Of a DNA stretch of 45,917 nucleotides, positions 9,147 to 18,199 are shown piece after piece. Below the pieces are notes generated by a model. That model saw nothing but the letters and a program-made list of their open reading frames with translations. It was not told the origin of the DNA and made no database searches. The stretch is from Akkermansia sp. (GTDB lineage: Bacteria; Verrucomicrobiota; Verrucomicrobiia; Verrucomicrobiales; Akkermansiaceae), in assembly GCA_017549485.1 (NCBI GenBank), contig JAFYUT010000039.1, forward strand, positions 1-45,917, written 5' to 3'. The stretch's first letter is position 1; each line of letters begins with the position of its first letter. A program made the translations under genes and the position numbers.

Positions 9147-10454
9147 ATGAACATGAGCATACCGAGCACACGCAAAGCTCCATTACGAGTAATCGTAGTG
9201 GGTATGGGCGTGCGCTCTATGATATACTCCAGCGTTGCCCTTACCAACCCGGAGCTCCTGCAAATTGTAGGCGTAGTAGATATTGACCCTAAGCGCCGAG
9301 AATATGCAAAGCTCACTTTCGGGTTAGAGGATGAGCAATGCTTTAATACGGTTGATGAGCTGGTGGCGGTTCCTAAGTATGCGGACGCAGTCATTAACGG
9401 CACCATGGATCGCCTGCACGTCAGAACCTCTATACCGTTGCTGAGGCACGGCTACGACATGCTGCTGGAGAAGCCATTTGCCCTCAATGAAGAAGAAGCA
9501 GAAATCCTGCTGCAATGCGCCAAAGAGACAGGGCGCACCGTCATGGTGTGCCATGTATTGCGCTATGCTCCTTTCTACCAGCGCATAAAACAAGTCATCA
9601 ATTCGGGGGAAATAGGCCACGTTATCAATATTCACATGGCGGCTCAGGTTAACTATTTCCATGAAAGTGTTTCTTTTGTGCGCGGGAAATATGCCTCCGC
9701 TGAGATATGCGGCTCGGGTATGTTGCTGACTAAATGCAGCCACGACCTCGATTTGATGGCATGGCTGATGGGAGATAACCACCCACAACGCATCTCCAGC
9801 GTGGGCAGCATGTACCAATTTGTGCCCGAGCACGCACCACAGGGTGCCGGTAACCATTGCCTGAACAATTGCCCGGTAGAGCGAGATTGCCCCTACTCTG
9901 CCCGCAGACTCTATATTGAAAACCCCCAACGTTGGGCCGACAATGTGTGGTACGACAGCAACTGCGCCCCGCCCGAAACGGATGAAGAAAAAGAAACCTT
10001 ACTCAGCCGGGCTGATAATCCGTACAGCCGCTGTGTATACCGATGTGAGACGGATATCGTAGACCACCAATCCGTGTTGCTGCATTTTAAAGATGGAGCA
10101 ACGGGAACATTCTCCATGACGGGTGGTGCATCCGTATCTGCGCGCAGTATCCACATCATCGGCACCAAAGGTGAGCTTTACGGCACATTTGAATCCGGCC
10201 GCTTTACCATATCACACATTGCCCCCGGGGCTCCCACCGGGCGTGTACAGCACATGATTGACATTTCTGCCAGCCAAGAAGGTTGCCACCACGGGGGGGG
10301 AGACCGAGAAGTGGTACTGGACTTCATTGCCTATCTGCGAGGGGAACCGACATCCCCCGGCAAAACTCTGTTGGAGGACTCCGTATACGGCCACCGCATC
10401 GTCTTCTTAGCAGAGAAATCACGCATAGCCAACGGGGCCATACAAGAGTGGTAA
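9147..10454 (+). CDS. Gfo/Idh/MocA family NAD(P)-dependent oxidoreductase
   Basis: 435 residues. An N-terminal Rossmann fold (VIVVGMGVRSMIYSSVA; the third Gly of GxGxxG is replaced by Ser) is followed by the family motif LEKPFALNEEEA (about residues 108-119) and the C-terminal alpha/beta domain with HDLDLMAWLMGD. Between residues 235 and 260 it carries a cysteine cluster, CLNNCPVERDCPYSA, seen in one branch of this family. Family members oxidise or reduce sugars, inositols or related polyols. The substrate is unknown. It lies 10 bases after aguB and 4 before hrpA; a role in polyamine metabolism is not supported by sequence. Confidence 0.85.
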   Translation: MNMSIPSTRKAPLRVIVVGMGVRSMIYSSVALTNPELLQIVGVVDIDPKRREYAKLTFGLEDEQCFNTVDELVAVPKYADAVINGTMDRLHVRTSIPLLRHGYDMLLEKPFALNEEEAEILLQCAKETGRTVMVCHVLRYAPFYQRIKQVINSGEIGHVINIHMAAQVNYFHESVSFVRGKYASAEICGSGMLLTKCSHDLDLMAWLMGDNHPQRISSVGSMYQFVPEHAPQGAGNHCLNNCPVERDCPYSARRLYIENPQRWADNVWYDSNCAPPETDEEKETLLSRADNPYSRCVYRCETDIVDHQSVLLHFKDGATGTFSMTGGASVSARSIHIIGTKGELYGTFESGRFTISHIAPGAPTGRVQHMIDISASQEGCHHGGGDREVVLDFIAYLRGEPTSPGKTLLEDSVYGHRIVFLAEKSRIANGAIQEW

Positions 10455-10458
10455 CCCT

Positions 10459-13400
10459 ATGACAACGGACACGCCACAACCGCGGTTTACCTACCCGGAT
10501 TTACCGATTTCCCGCCGCAGGCGTGAGATTGCGGATGCGCTGCGAAAAAATCGCGTGGTTGTCGTAGTAGGTGAAACCGGTAGTGGCAAGACCACACAGT
10601 TACCCAAAATTGCGTTGGAGGTAGCAGGCAACCGCCGCGGTATGCTGGGCTGTACCCAACCCCGCCGCTTGGCTGCTGTGGCAGTGGCACGCCGCATTGC
10701 CGAAGAAGTAGGCTGCGATATAGGGTCCTATGTGGGATATCAGGTGCGTTTTGACGATAAAACCGGGCGCGATACCAAGCTCAAATTGATGACGGACGGT
10801 ATTCTGCTGGCCGAAACCCAAGATGACCGGGATTTGCGCAAATACCACACCATTATATTGGATGAAGCGCATGAGCGCAGCCTTAACATCGATTTTCTGT
10901 TGGGTTATCTCAAGCTACTGATGGAGAGGCGGCAAGACCTCAAACTCATCATATCCTCCGCAACGATGGATGCGGGAGCATTCTCGGAATTTTTCGACAA
11001 TGCCCCGGTAATCAATGTAGAGGGTAGAACCTACCATGTTGATTACCACTACATGCCGCAGCGCCACCCCGAAGAGGAACTGCCACAACACGTAGCACGC
11101 GCTGTCAAATGGTTGTCTGAGTATGATGAGCGTGGAGACGTGTTGGTCTTTCTCCCCGGAGAGAGAGAAATACGAGACTGCGCGGATGAACTGAATGCCC
11201 TGAACTTGCCCCGCACTGATATTCTGCCGTTGTTTGCGCGTTTGGGGCTGGCAGAACAGCAACGCATCTTTCATCCATCGGGAAAAACACGTCGCATTGT
11301 ACTGGCTACCAATGTGGCAGAAACCTCCCTTACCATACCGGGCATCATTTATGTGGTAGACAGTGGTTTAGCACGTATCTCCCGCTATTTGCCCGGGCGG
11401 CAAATTCAACGCTTGCAGGTAGAGCCCATCTCCCAAGCCAGTGCTCGCCAACGAGCAGGCCGTTGTGGCCGTGTTACGGAGGGTGTGTGTATCAGGCTCT
11501 ACTCGCAAACCGATTTTGAAGAACGCGATGCCTATACCGATCCCGAAATCAAACGCAGTGCACTGGCCGGCGTTATTCTGCGCATGGCAGATTTGAAATT
11601 ACCCCCGCTCGGAGAGTTCCCCCTGCCGAATCCTCCCAGCCCACGCCTTGTTAATGAGGGCTATAAAACACTGAGAGAAATAGGTGCTTTAGATCGCCAT
11701 AAAAAGCTTACCAACACCGGCAAGAGCTTAGCGAGATTACCGCTGGACCCGCGCTTGGGACGCATGTTACTGGAGGCAGAACACCAACACTGCCTGCCGG
11801 AGCTACTGGTCATCGTAGCCGGCTTAAGCATCATGGATCCCCGCGAGCGCCCGCAAGAATTTGCTACTCAGGCAGACCAAGCTCATGCGCAATGGAAAAA
11901 TGCAGACAGCGATTTTGTCTCCATGCTCACCCTGTGGCGCAGCTCTCTGGAGTTCAAAAACAAGCGCAATCTTAACCGCAACCAGCTGCGCAAGTGGTGC
12001 AACAAAAATTATCTGAGTTTCCTGCGCATGGTGGAGTGGCATAATCTTGAGCAAGACCTCTCTGCGGCGTTGCAGGACACGATGCGCTGGAACATACCTA
12101 CCTTACCGACTGAGGCAGAACAGGCCACCCCGGAGATGATTCACCGAGCCATTTTGGCCGGGGCGCCGTTGCAATTCGGATTCTGGCGAGCAGAAGAAAA
12201 AGTATACCGTGGCGCAGGTGGCCGAGATTTCTCTATTTTCCCCGGCAGCGGTATGTTCCGTCGCCAAAAACGGGCAGAATGGATATTCGGCACCGAATTG
12301 GTTGAAACAAGCCGCTTATTCATGCGCCGCTGCGCCTTGTTGGACCCGGCATGGGTAGAGCAAGTGGCACCTCAACTGTGTTCTCACCATGCGTACGATG
12401 CCGCGTGGGACCGCGCAGCCGGCCAAGTTTTTGCCAAGGAACGCGTTACCTGTGGAGGTCTTACCATTATAGATGGGCGGCGTATCAGCTACGCACGCAT
12501 AAACCTACCGGCAGCCCGCGAAATCATGATTCGCGACGGCATTATGCAGCAACAGCTTCGGGATACCCCGCCCTTCATCAAACATTTGGCAAACATGAGA
12601 GAAGAGGTACGGACTGTCGAAGCCAAGCTGCGCCGCCGTGACCTCATTTGGTGCAGTGAGGGGGTATTTAACTTCTTTGCAGAACGCTTGCCCAAAGACT
12701 GCGCAAGTGAAAAAGCCCTACGTAACTGGAGAGAGAAAGAAGAAAAACGCCATCCTGAGCACCTTTTCATCCCCTACGGCGACTGCGTTTACCCCGGAGA
12801 AGATGAAGCACCTGCTGACCTATACCCCGATGAATTACACGTAGCGGGAGGAGAATACCCGGTGTATTACAGTCACGCCCCGGGAGAAGCAGATGACGGC
12901 GTTACCTTGGGTGTGCATGTCGACCAGTTGGCGGATTTTCCGGACTGGCTGCCCGGTTGGGGTGTGCAAGCACACTTGGCCGACAGAGCCGAGATTTTGC
13001 TTCGAACCCTCCCCAAAGATGTTCGCAATTTCCTGATGCCCATAGGCGAAGCTGCGGATGACTTTGCGGAAGATTGGTATGACCGCGAACCGGACCGCCC
13101 CATGGGACAAGCACTGGCAGAGTTTGTGATGAAGCGGACGCAAAAATTCTGCAACGCACAGCAGTTTGACTTCTCACGCATACCGGCTGAATTGATTACC
13201 AAGATATGGGTATGTGATGATAATGGAGATGAACTCGCGTTCGGAACAGATGCAGAGGCCTTGCGTGAACACTTGGCCGAATATCAACAAAAACGCTTCA
13301 AAAAACAGGCATCGCGCACTTTCTCAGCCACGCCCATGACACGCTGGGATTGCGGAGACTTGCCTGCCACGGTGGAGGTGGGTACCGGCATAGGCTACCC

Positions 13401-14172
13401 CGCCTTGCAAGATGACGGTGAACGCGTGCGCATTAAGGTATTCCCCTCTCAAGCAGAAGCGGATCGTGCCCACCGCTTCGCCGTACGCAGACTGGCTCTT
13501 ATTCGCCACGGTGATTTCATTAACGGTATCCGCAAAAAACTACCTCTCAAATCAATGGAGGCCAAGCTGGCACTTACCACCTTGGGAACCACTCCCAAAA
13601 ACAATGCGGCGGATACCATTTATGCCGCCATGGATGCCACACTGGGCAATCCTTTACCTCGCACGGCAGAACAATTCGATGCAGCCTGCACTCGCATGCG
13701 TGAGCGACTCTATGATACCATTGCCGGCCCCCTCAATAAACTGTGGGAGCAATTAGCAGATGCGGACAGAGCCTTGAGAGAATACTGCCTTACCGCGGCT
13801 CGCGATCGCTATGCGGCTCGCATTGCAGAAGACTTGCAGAGGGATTGGCAATGGCTCACACGCTCATTCTTCTTATCGGATGCCGCCCCTGAGACATTGC
13901 AAGACATCTCCCGATTTGCCCGCGGCATCATCATGCGCCTCCAAAAAATTACCCAACAACCGGCCATTCGGGAGCTGGAACGCATCGATACCCTCCATGC
14001 GGCCATACGTCCCACCTTTTACGAGCAATACACTCACCACGCAAACTCCCCGGCTTGGCTCAATTACGGCCTCATGATTGCAGAATACAGGCTTTCTCTC
14101 TTTGCCCCCACATTGGCAGCCAAAGGGCGAGCCTCTGTCAAAAAGCTGGAAGCCGCGGCAGAATTGTTGTGA
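10459..14172 (+). CDS. hrpA: ATP-dependent RNA helicase HrpA (DEAH box)
   Basis: 1237 residues, close to the roughly 1300 of E. coli HrpA. RecA-1 has Walker A GETGSGKT near residue 37, DEAH near 136 and SAT; RecA-2 has the TNVAETSLTIPG and QRAGRCGR motifs near 330. The helicase-associated HA2 and OB-fold regions follow, then the long C-terminal DUF3418-type domain specific to HrpA. It unwinds RNA and, from work on E. coli, is linked to rescue of stalled or collided ribosomes and to mRNA processing. Third gene of the operon, 4 bases after the oxidoreductase, with no Shine-Dalgarno sequence. Confidence 0.95.
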   Translation: MTTDTPQPRFTYPDLPISRRRREIADALRKNRVVVVVGETGSGKTTQLPKIALEVAGNRRGMLGCTQPRRLAAVAVARRIAEEVGCDIGSYVGYQVRFDDKTGRDTKLKLMTDGILLAETQDDRDLRKYHTIILDEAHERSLNIDFLLGYLKLLMERRQDLKLIISSATMDAGAFSEFFDNAPVINVEGRTYHVDYHYMPQRHPEEELPQHVARAVKWLSEYDERGDVLVFLPGEREIRDCADELNALNLPRTDILPLFARLGLAEQQRIFHPSGKTRRIVLATNVAETSLTIPGIIYVVDSGLARISRYLPGRQIQRLQVEPISQASARQRAGRCGRVTEGVCIRLYSQTDFEERDAYTDPEIKRSALAGVILRMADLKLPPLGEFPLPNPPSPRLVNEGYKTLREIGALDRHKKLTNTGKSLARLPLDPRLGRMLLEAEHQHCLPELLVIVAGLSIMDPRERPQEFATQADQAHAQWKNADSDFVSMLTLWRSSLEFKNKRNLNRNQLRKWCNKNYLSFLRMVEWHNLEQDLSAALQDTMRWNIPTLPTEAEQATPEMIHRAILAGAPLQFGFWRAEEKVYRGAGGRDFSIFPGSGMFRRQKRAEWIFGTELVETSRLFMRRCALLDPAWVEQVAPQLCSHHAYDAAWDRAAGQVFAKERVTCGGLTIIDGRRISYARINLPAAREIMIRDGIMQQQLRDTPPFIKHLANMREEVRTVEAKLRRRDLIWCSEGVFNFFAERLPKDCASEKALRNWREKEEKRHPEHLFIPYGDCVYPGEDEAPADLYPDELHVAGGEYPVYYSHAPGEADDGVTLGVHVDQLADFPDWLPGWGVQAHLADRAEILLRTLPKDVRNFLMPIGEAADDFAEDWYDREPDRPMGQALAEFVMKRTQKFCNAQQFDFSRIPAELITKIWVCDDNGDELAFGTDAEALREHLAEYQQKRFKKQASRTFSATPMTRWDCGDLPATVEVGTGIGYPALQDDGERVRIKVFPSQAEADRAHRFAVRRLALIRHGDFINGIRKKLPLKSMEAKLALTTLGTTPKNNAADTIYAAMDATLGNPLPRTAEQFDAACTRMRERLYDTIAGPLNKLWEQLADADRALREYCLTAARDRYAARIAEDLQRDWQWLTRSFFLSDAAPETLQDISRFARGIIMRLQKITQQPAIRELERIDTLHAAIRPTFYEQYTHHANSPAWLNYGLMIAEYRLSLFAPTLAAKGRASVKKLEAAAELL

Positions 14173-14180
14173 ATTCACTC

Positions 14181-14208
14181 TTGATAAATAACGGGTAAAT
14201 TGTATAAT
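14181..14208 (+). promoter_or_regulatory. Leaderless promoter upstream of the 14215 gene
   Basis: TTGATA (14181-14186), a 16-base spacer and a perfect TATAAT (14203-14208), then exactly 6 bases to ATG 14215. A TTG at 14200 would extend the reading frame by five codons but lies across the -10 box and is rejected as a start. Confidence 0.8.
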
Positions 14209-14214
14209 ATCAGC

Positions 14215-14817
14215 ATGAAAGGATGCTCCGGGTGTTTCATGCTGCTAGGCGGATTAGTATTGATGGGAGTCATTTCTTCTATTACCTGCTCAGATTATGA
14301 AAGACTCGGTAAATGGCTTATATTCATCAGCATCGTTCTTATCATATTCGTTACCATCTTGGCTGTATTCGGAATAAAGGATTATAAAAAACGAACACAA
14401 ACCATTGATGACGCTTGTGAACTTCTGAGAAAAATGAATCAAGAAGTCACGGGGTGGACAGATAGCGCATGGGAGGCGGTTAATGAGACGCAGCCGCATC
14501 GCGCTACGATACTGCAACTTTCTAAGGAAAACCGTCAATTTGCCATATTGAGATACGATATGGATAAAAAGAGAGCCTATTACCGTGTTTTCAATTATGA
14601 GGATTTGGAAGAATGGCATCCGGTTAAAGAAAAAGAAACCGGCACTTCATCGTATATCAAAATTGCAATCGTCTTTTCCGTCAACATAAAGGGAGAAACT
14701 TTCAAATACGAAATATGCCTCCACGATTCGTATGCCATCAATGAATCTTCCGGAGCCGAACACTTTGCCAAACTCACAAAACTACAACTACTCCTCAACT
14801 CTATCAAACCGAAATAA
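14215..14817 (+). CDS. Small membrane protein of unknown function
   Basis: 200 residues that I do not recognise. The N-terminus has two hydrophobic segments (FMLLGGLVLMGVISSI, about residues 8-23, and LIFISIVLIIFVTILAVFGI, about 38-57), separated by a short polar stretch. A soluble domain of about 140 residues with mixed alpha/beta character follows; it includes WTDSAWEAVNETQPHRATIL and ends in a Lys-rich tail. Topology is probably two membrane helices plus a cytoplasmic domain. It starts a two-gene unit with the lipoprotein-like gene 10 bases downstream. Composition looks AT-richer than hrpA. Confidence 0.75.
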   Translation: MKGCSGCFMLLGGLVLMGVISSITCSDYERLGKWLIFISIVLIIFVTILAVFGIKDYKKRTQTIDDACELLRKMNQEVTGWTDSAWEAVNETQPHRATILQLSKENRQFAILRYDMDKKRAYYRVFNYEDLEEWHPVKEKETGTSSYIKIAIVFSVNIKGETFKYEICLHDSYAINESSGAEHFAKLTKLQLLLNSIKPK

Positions 14818-14827
14818 AAACAGTCTT

Positions 14828-15436
14828 ATGCAGAACATGAACAAAATGCTTTTTTTCCTCGGGCTCAGTATCTTTATCACCGGGTGCCAAATGAGCCACC
14901 AACAGCTTGATGTTGAGCCGGAATTATACCAACTGAGCATGCAGGAAACACAAAAAGCGAGAGATGCGTTCCATGCCATCATCAACCAAGCTACCTACGC
15001 TGCCTTTGAATACTCCGACAAACTCAGCGGGTGTGACTTTGCCCCCGGAGAATACGAAGCAGCCGAAAAACAGTACCATATTCGACTCAGTGAAGCCGAG
15101 TTTTCAACGCTGAAACACATTTTGCTGAATCATGTATATGTGTGTGGAGCCGTTAAAAACGGAGAAGAAGTAAAAGAATCGGCAGAGGAGTTAGGTCAGC
15201 CTTCCCCTCAACCTTGTTTCTGCCTTTACCTGTTCAATGAAACCAGACGCTTAGCATGCGTCTACCCGGGTATCATATTTGATGGAATGGCAGAGCTTAA
15301 GGCCATGTTTCCTTTCTCGCAAGAATCATCTACACAGTTGGAGCAAATGCCCTCATACCGCATATATGCCCAAAGAGAAGCATCTGCGCAACAAAAACTT
15401 ATTGAGCAGATGCAAGAGTTTGAAAACGAAGAGTGA
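14828..15436 (+). CDS. Putative lipoprotein of unknown function
   Basis: 202 residues from ATG 14828; a second in-frame ATG at 14837 is equally possible. The N-terminus MNKMLFFLGLSIFITGCQMS has a basic start, a hydrophobic core and an ITGC lipobox, so it is probably lipid-anchored at Cys. The rest is hydrophilic and mostly helical, with conserved-looking Glu/Lys patterns and no motif I recognise. It is transcribed 10 bases behind the small membrane-protein gene, so the two may act together in the envelope. Its stop lies 2 bases from the stop of the convergent repeat-protein gene. Confidence 0.7.
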   Translation: MQNMNKMLFFLGLSIFITGCQMSHQQLDVEPELYQLSMQETQKARDAFHAIINQATYAAFEYSDKLSGCDFAPGEYEAAEKQYHIRLSEAEFSTLKHILLNHVYVCGAVKNGEEVKESAEELGQPSPQPCFCLYLFNETRRLACVYPGIIFDGMAELKAMFPFSQESSTQLEQMPSYRIYAQREASAQQKLIEQMQEFENEE

Positions 15437-15438
15437 TT

Positions 15439-15855
15439 TCAACGATTCTTAGACCCGGCATAAGAGCCCTTACGGTCATAATAACGAGTATTGCTGCCGG
15501 ATTGTTCAGCACGACCGGCATAGGAGCCTTTGCTGTCGTAATAGCGGGTATTGCTGCCGGATTGTTCAGCACGGCCGGAGTACGAACCGCGGCTATCGTA
15601 GTAGCGGGTATTACTGCCGGAGGTTTCGGCGCGGCCCGCGTATGAACCGCGGCTATCATAATAACGCACATTATTACCGTTTTTCTCAGCACGGCCTATG
15701 TACCTACCGCTGCGGTCATAATAACGAGTGTTTCCGCTACTATCAGTCTCAGCCCTGCCGACATTGTTGCCATGCGGGCCATAAAAAGAATCGGCGGCAG
15801 CGGTGCCTGCCAGCAACGTTGCAAGGGTCAACATCAATTGGGTAATCTTCTTCAT
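15439..15855 (-). CDS. Secreted repeat protein with five YYD/GRAE repeats
   Basis: 138 residues. Residues 1-21 are a signal peptide (MKKITQLMLTLATLLAGTAAA). From about residue 33 the protein is five consecutive units of 20-21 residues with consensus GRAExSGSNTRYYDSRGSYA, then a short GSKNR end. The units are rich in Gly, Ser, Arg and Tyr, with no hydrophobic core, so the protein is probably extended or a short beta-repeat fibre at the surface or in the periplasm. I know no function for it. The last three or four units are much more alike than the first, which suggests recent unit duplication. Confidence 0.75.
   Translation of the reverse strand: MKKITQLMLTLATLLAGTAAADSFYGPHGNNVGRAETDSSGNTRYYDRSGRYIGRAEKNGNNVRYYDSRGSYAGRAETSGSNTRYYDSRGSYSGRAEQSGSNTRYYDSKGSYAGRAEQSGSNTRYYDRKGSYAGSKNR
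15451..15753. repeat. Tandem 60-bp repeat array inside the repeat-protein gene
   Basis: About five copies of a 60-bp unit (the N-terminal one 63 bp) with a shared core such as TAATAACGAGTATTGCTGCC. Neighbouring copies are nearly identical, while the copies nearest the gene start have diverged. The array keeps the reading frame. Because the copies are contiguous, without unique spacers, it is a coding tandem repeat and not a CRISPR. Confidence 0.8.
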
Positions 15856-15863
15856 ACAGCATT

Positions 15864-15892
15864 GTTATAGACCATTTTATCTCAGCAAGCAA
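15864..15892 (-). promoter_or_regulatory. Promoter of the repeat-protein gene
   Basis: Minus strand: TTGCTT (15887-15892), a 17-base spacer and TATAAC (15864-15869), 8 bases before the ATG at 15855. The leader would be 0-2 bases. It is divergent from the pyrC promoter at 15912. Confidence 0.6.
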
Positions 15893-15911
15893 GCTCATAA
15901 TTGATTACGGC

Positions 15912-15939
15912 TTGCAAAAAAACGATTATCTGATAGAAT
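15912..15939 (+). promoter_or_regulatory. Leaderless promoter of the pyrC operon
   Basis: TTGCAA (15912-15917), a 16-base spacer and TAGAAT (15934-15939), then exactly 6 bases to the ATG at 15946. No attenuator or pyrimidine-responsive leader can exist in such an arrangement. Confidence 0.75.
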
Positions 15940-15945
15940 AAAGGC

Positions 15946-16953
15946 ATGGAAATCACGCTGGAATCTCCGCTGGATATGCACCTGCACCTGAGAGACGGTG
16001 ACATGCTCAAATTGGTAGCCCCGTTATCAGCCGACTTTGCCGGGGCGGTCATCATGCCCAATCTTGTGCCCCCCGTTACCGACCCGGGCGCCATGGTAGC
16101 TTACGGTGAAAGAATTGCTACCGCTATGGGAGATTCGCCCTTTACCCGCTACATGACGCTGTTTTTCACCAAGCAAAGTGAACAACAATTAACATTAGCC
16201 AAAGAAACTCCGGGATTTTTCGGATACAAGCTATACCCCGCCGGCATCACCACCAACAGCGAGGGTGGTGTAGCCAACCTTGCCGAGGCCGAAAGCACAC
16301 TGAAAATGATGGAAGAAATGGGGATTCCCCTGCTCATTCACGGTGAAAGCCACGGGTTCGTTATGGATCGTGAAGCCGAGTTTTTAGGAGTCTATAAGCA
16401 TCTGGCTCAACAATTTCCCAAGCTTAAAATCTGCATGGAGCACATCACCACGGCTGCAGCACTTGATTTAATGGAAGAATTTGAAAATCTGTGTGCAACC
16501 GTCACGCTTCAGCACCTTATTATCACATTGGATGACGTAGCCGGCGGAGCACTGCAACCCCACTTGTTCTGCAAGCCCATAGCCAAGCGACCGCACGATC
16601 GTGACGCGCTGCTGCAAGCCGCGGTCAGTGGACACCCGCGCCTCATGTTCGGCAGCGACTCTGCCCCTCACCCACGCTGCAAAAAAGAAGCATGCGGTTG
16701 CGCAGCAGGCGTATTTACAGCCCCCTTGGCACTGCCCAAATTGGCAGAGATATTCGCCCGCCACCACGCGCTTGATAATTTACAGGGTTTTGTAAGTGGC
16801 AATGCCTGCCGAATCCACGGGCTTACGCCCGCCGCTAAACACGTTACATTGCACGACACCCCCATGAACGTGCCGACCAGCTACCGAAGTTACGGTCAGC
16901 AGGTGGTTCCCATGTACGCAGGAGAACAAATCAGCTGGAGTATCAAACATTAA
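15946..16953 (+). CDS. pyrC: Dihydroorotase, class II
   Basis: 335 residues, the size of E. coli-type PyrC. It cyclises N-carbamoyl-aspartate to dihydroorotate in de novo pyrimidine synthesis. Zinc-site residues are visible: MHLHLRDGD (HxH plus Arg) near residue 13, the carboxylated Lys in [10 protein letters not shown] near 95, His in IHGESHG and in CMEHITT, and Asp in FGSDSAPHP near 245. First gene of an operon; its TAA overlaps the ATG of the next gene by one base. Confidence 0.95.
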   Translation: MEITLESPLDMHLHLRDGDMLKLVAPLSADFAGAVIMPNLVPPVTDPGAMVAYGERIATAMGDSPFTRYMTLFFTKQSEQQLTLAKETPGFFGYKLYPAGITTNSEGGVANLAEAESTLKMMEEMGIPLLIHGESHGFVMDREAEFLGVYKHLAQQFPKLKICMEHITTAAALDLMEEFENLCATVTLQHLIITLDDVAGGALQPHLFCKPIAKRPHDRDALLQAAVSGHPRLMFGSDSAPHPRCKKEACGCAAGVFTAPLALPKLAEIFARHHALDNLQGFVSGNACRIHGLTPAAKHVTLHDTPMNVPTSYRSYGQQVVPMYAGEQISWSIKH

Positions 16954-17249
16954 TGCAAGACGCCGCCATACCGAGCGCGGACGATTTGCGCGCCATGCTG
17001 GCAGAAATTGCCGCCATGCACATGCCCTACGGCATGTATGGGCCGGCTAAATATCCGCCGGACGGCTGCCCGCTTATGGACTTGCCTACCGAGTATCTGG
17101 ACTGGTTTTGGCAGCGCGGATGGCCCAAAGGCAAGCTGGGTCGGCTGATGGAGCAAACACTTCTTATCAAAAACAGCGGGCTGGATGCCCTCTTTGAGCC
17201 CTTTCGTAAAGCTCAGGGGGGACGCCGCAAATATCCTCGTAAAAAATGA
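16953..17249 (+). CDS. DUF3820-family small protein
   Basis: 98 residues. It matches the small DUF3820 family (putative quorum-sensing-regulated virulence factor in databases) by the core MPYGMYGPAKYPPDGCPLMDLP followed by EYLDWFWQRGWPKGKLG. The C-terminus is strongly basic (GGRRKYPRKK). It is soluble with no signal peptide; its biochemical role is unknown. It overlaps pyrC by one base and menA by four (ATGA), so it is translated as part of this operon. Confidence 0.8.
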   Translation: MQDAAIPSADDLRAMLAEIAAMHMPYGMYGPAKYPPDGCPLMDLPTEYLDWFWQRGWPKGKLGRLMEQTLLIKNSGLDALFEPFRKAQGGRRKYPRKK

Positions 17250-18190
17250 ATACCATTAAATCCATATTCTTGGCAGCACGCCCCAAAACCCTACCGGCAG
17301 GCATCGTAGCCGTATGGGCAGGCTGCATGATTGTATGGAAGTACCAACATGTACTTCCCTCAGAGCTCCCCGAATGGCAGCAAGTGAACCTCGATTGGGC
17401 CCTTGCCATTTTCACCCTACTGAGTGCCATGTGCATTCAAATAGCCTGTAACTTGTTCAATGACTCGCTGGACTCCGACAAAAAAGCAGATACGGACAAA
17501 CGACAAGGTCCGCGCCGCATTACGGCCAGCGGGGCCATGTCATCCCGAGCCGTCAAAATAGCGGGGTGCGCATTCTTAGCCGCCGCCGCCGCATTGTCTA
17601 TTCCCTTAATTCAAGCACAAGGCTGGCCGATTATTGCCATAGGCATCCCCAGCATGCTTTGCGCCTATTGCTACACGGGGGGGCCGTACCCATTGGCCTA
17701 TAAGGGGCTGGGAGAACTCTTCGTGCTTCTTTTCTTCGGTCTTATTGCTGTGATGGGTACCGTATATGTACAAGTAGGGTTTGAATATAACAGTTTCTTC
17801 CTGTTCATGTATGGAGCAGCCTTTATTGTGGGGGTGCAATGCGGCCTACTCTCATGCCTGCTTATTGAAATCAATAACATACGAGACCGCAAAGAAGACT
17901 CTACCACCGGCAAACGCACACTGGCAGTACGCTTGGGAGATAAACGCGCCCGAGGCCTGGCACTTGCGTTCCTGATTGCGCCTTACGTCACGCTCAAACA
18001 AACGGCATTCTTCTTACCGGATGTCAGCTGGAATCTCTGTTGGCTGGCAGCCATACTCTGCGGTGGCTTCATCTTACTGAAAATCACCCGCACACCGGCA
18101 GACAAACGTATGAACATGCTGCTGGGCTTGGCCTCTCTGCATCTCATCTTATTCTTGCTTGCTCTCACTATGGGCAGCAACATTTCGTAA
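17246..18190 (+). CDS. menA: 1,4-dihydroxy-2-naphthoate polyprenyltransferase
   Basis: 314-residue membrane protein of the UbiA superfamily. MenA attaches the polyprenyl chain to dihydroxynaphthoate to make demethylmenaquinone. Both Asp-rich motifs are present: NDSLDSDKKADTDKRQGPRR (about residues 71-90) and NNIRDRKEDSTTGKRTLAVRLGD (about 210-232), with eight or so hydrophobic helices. The start MNTIKSIFLAARPKTLPAG is typical of the family. It implies menaquinone respiration; other men genes are not in the window. It overlaps the DUF3820 gene by four bases. Confidence 0.92.
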   Translation: MNTIKSIFLAARPKTLPAGIVAVWAGCMIVWKYQHVLPSELPEWQQVNLDWALAIFTLLSAMCIQIACNLFNDSLDSDKKADTDKRQGPRRITASGAMSSRAVKIAGCAFLAAAAALSIPLIQAQGWPIIAIGIPSMLCAYCYTGGPYPLAYKGLGELFVLLFFGLIAVMGTVYVQVGFEYNSFFLFMYGAAFIVGVQCGLLSCLLIEINNIRDRKEDSTTGKRTLAVRLGDKRARGLALAFLIAPYVTLKQTAFFLPDVSWNLCWLAAILCGGFILLKITRTPADKRMNMLLGLASLHLILFLLALTMGSNIS

Positions 18191-18199
18191 CTCTCACCC

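Noticed and set aside
15451..15753. Regularly spaced repeats that could suggest a CRISPR
   Set aside because: The copies are contiguous 60-bp units with no unique spacers, encode a repeat protein in frame and have no cas genes nearby.
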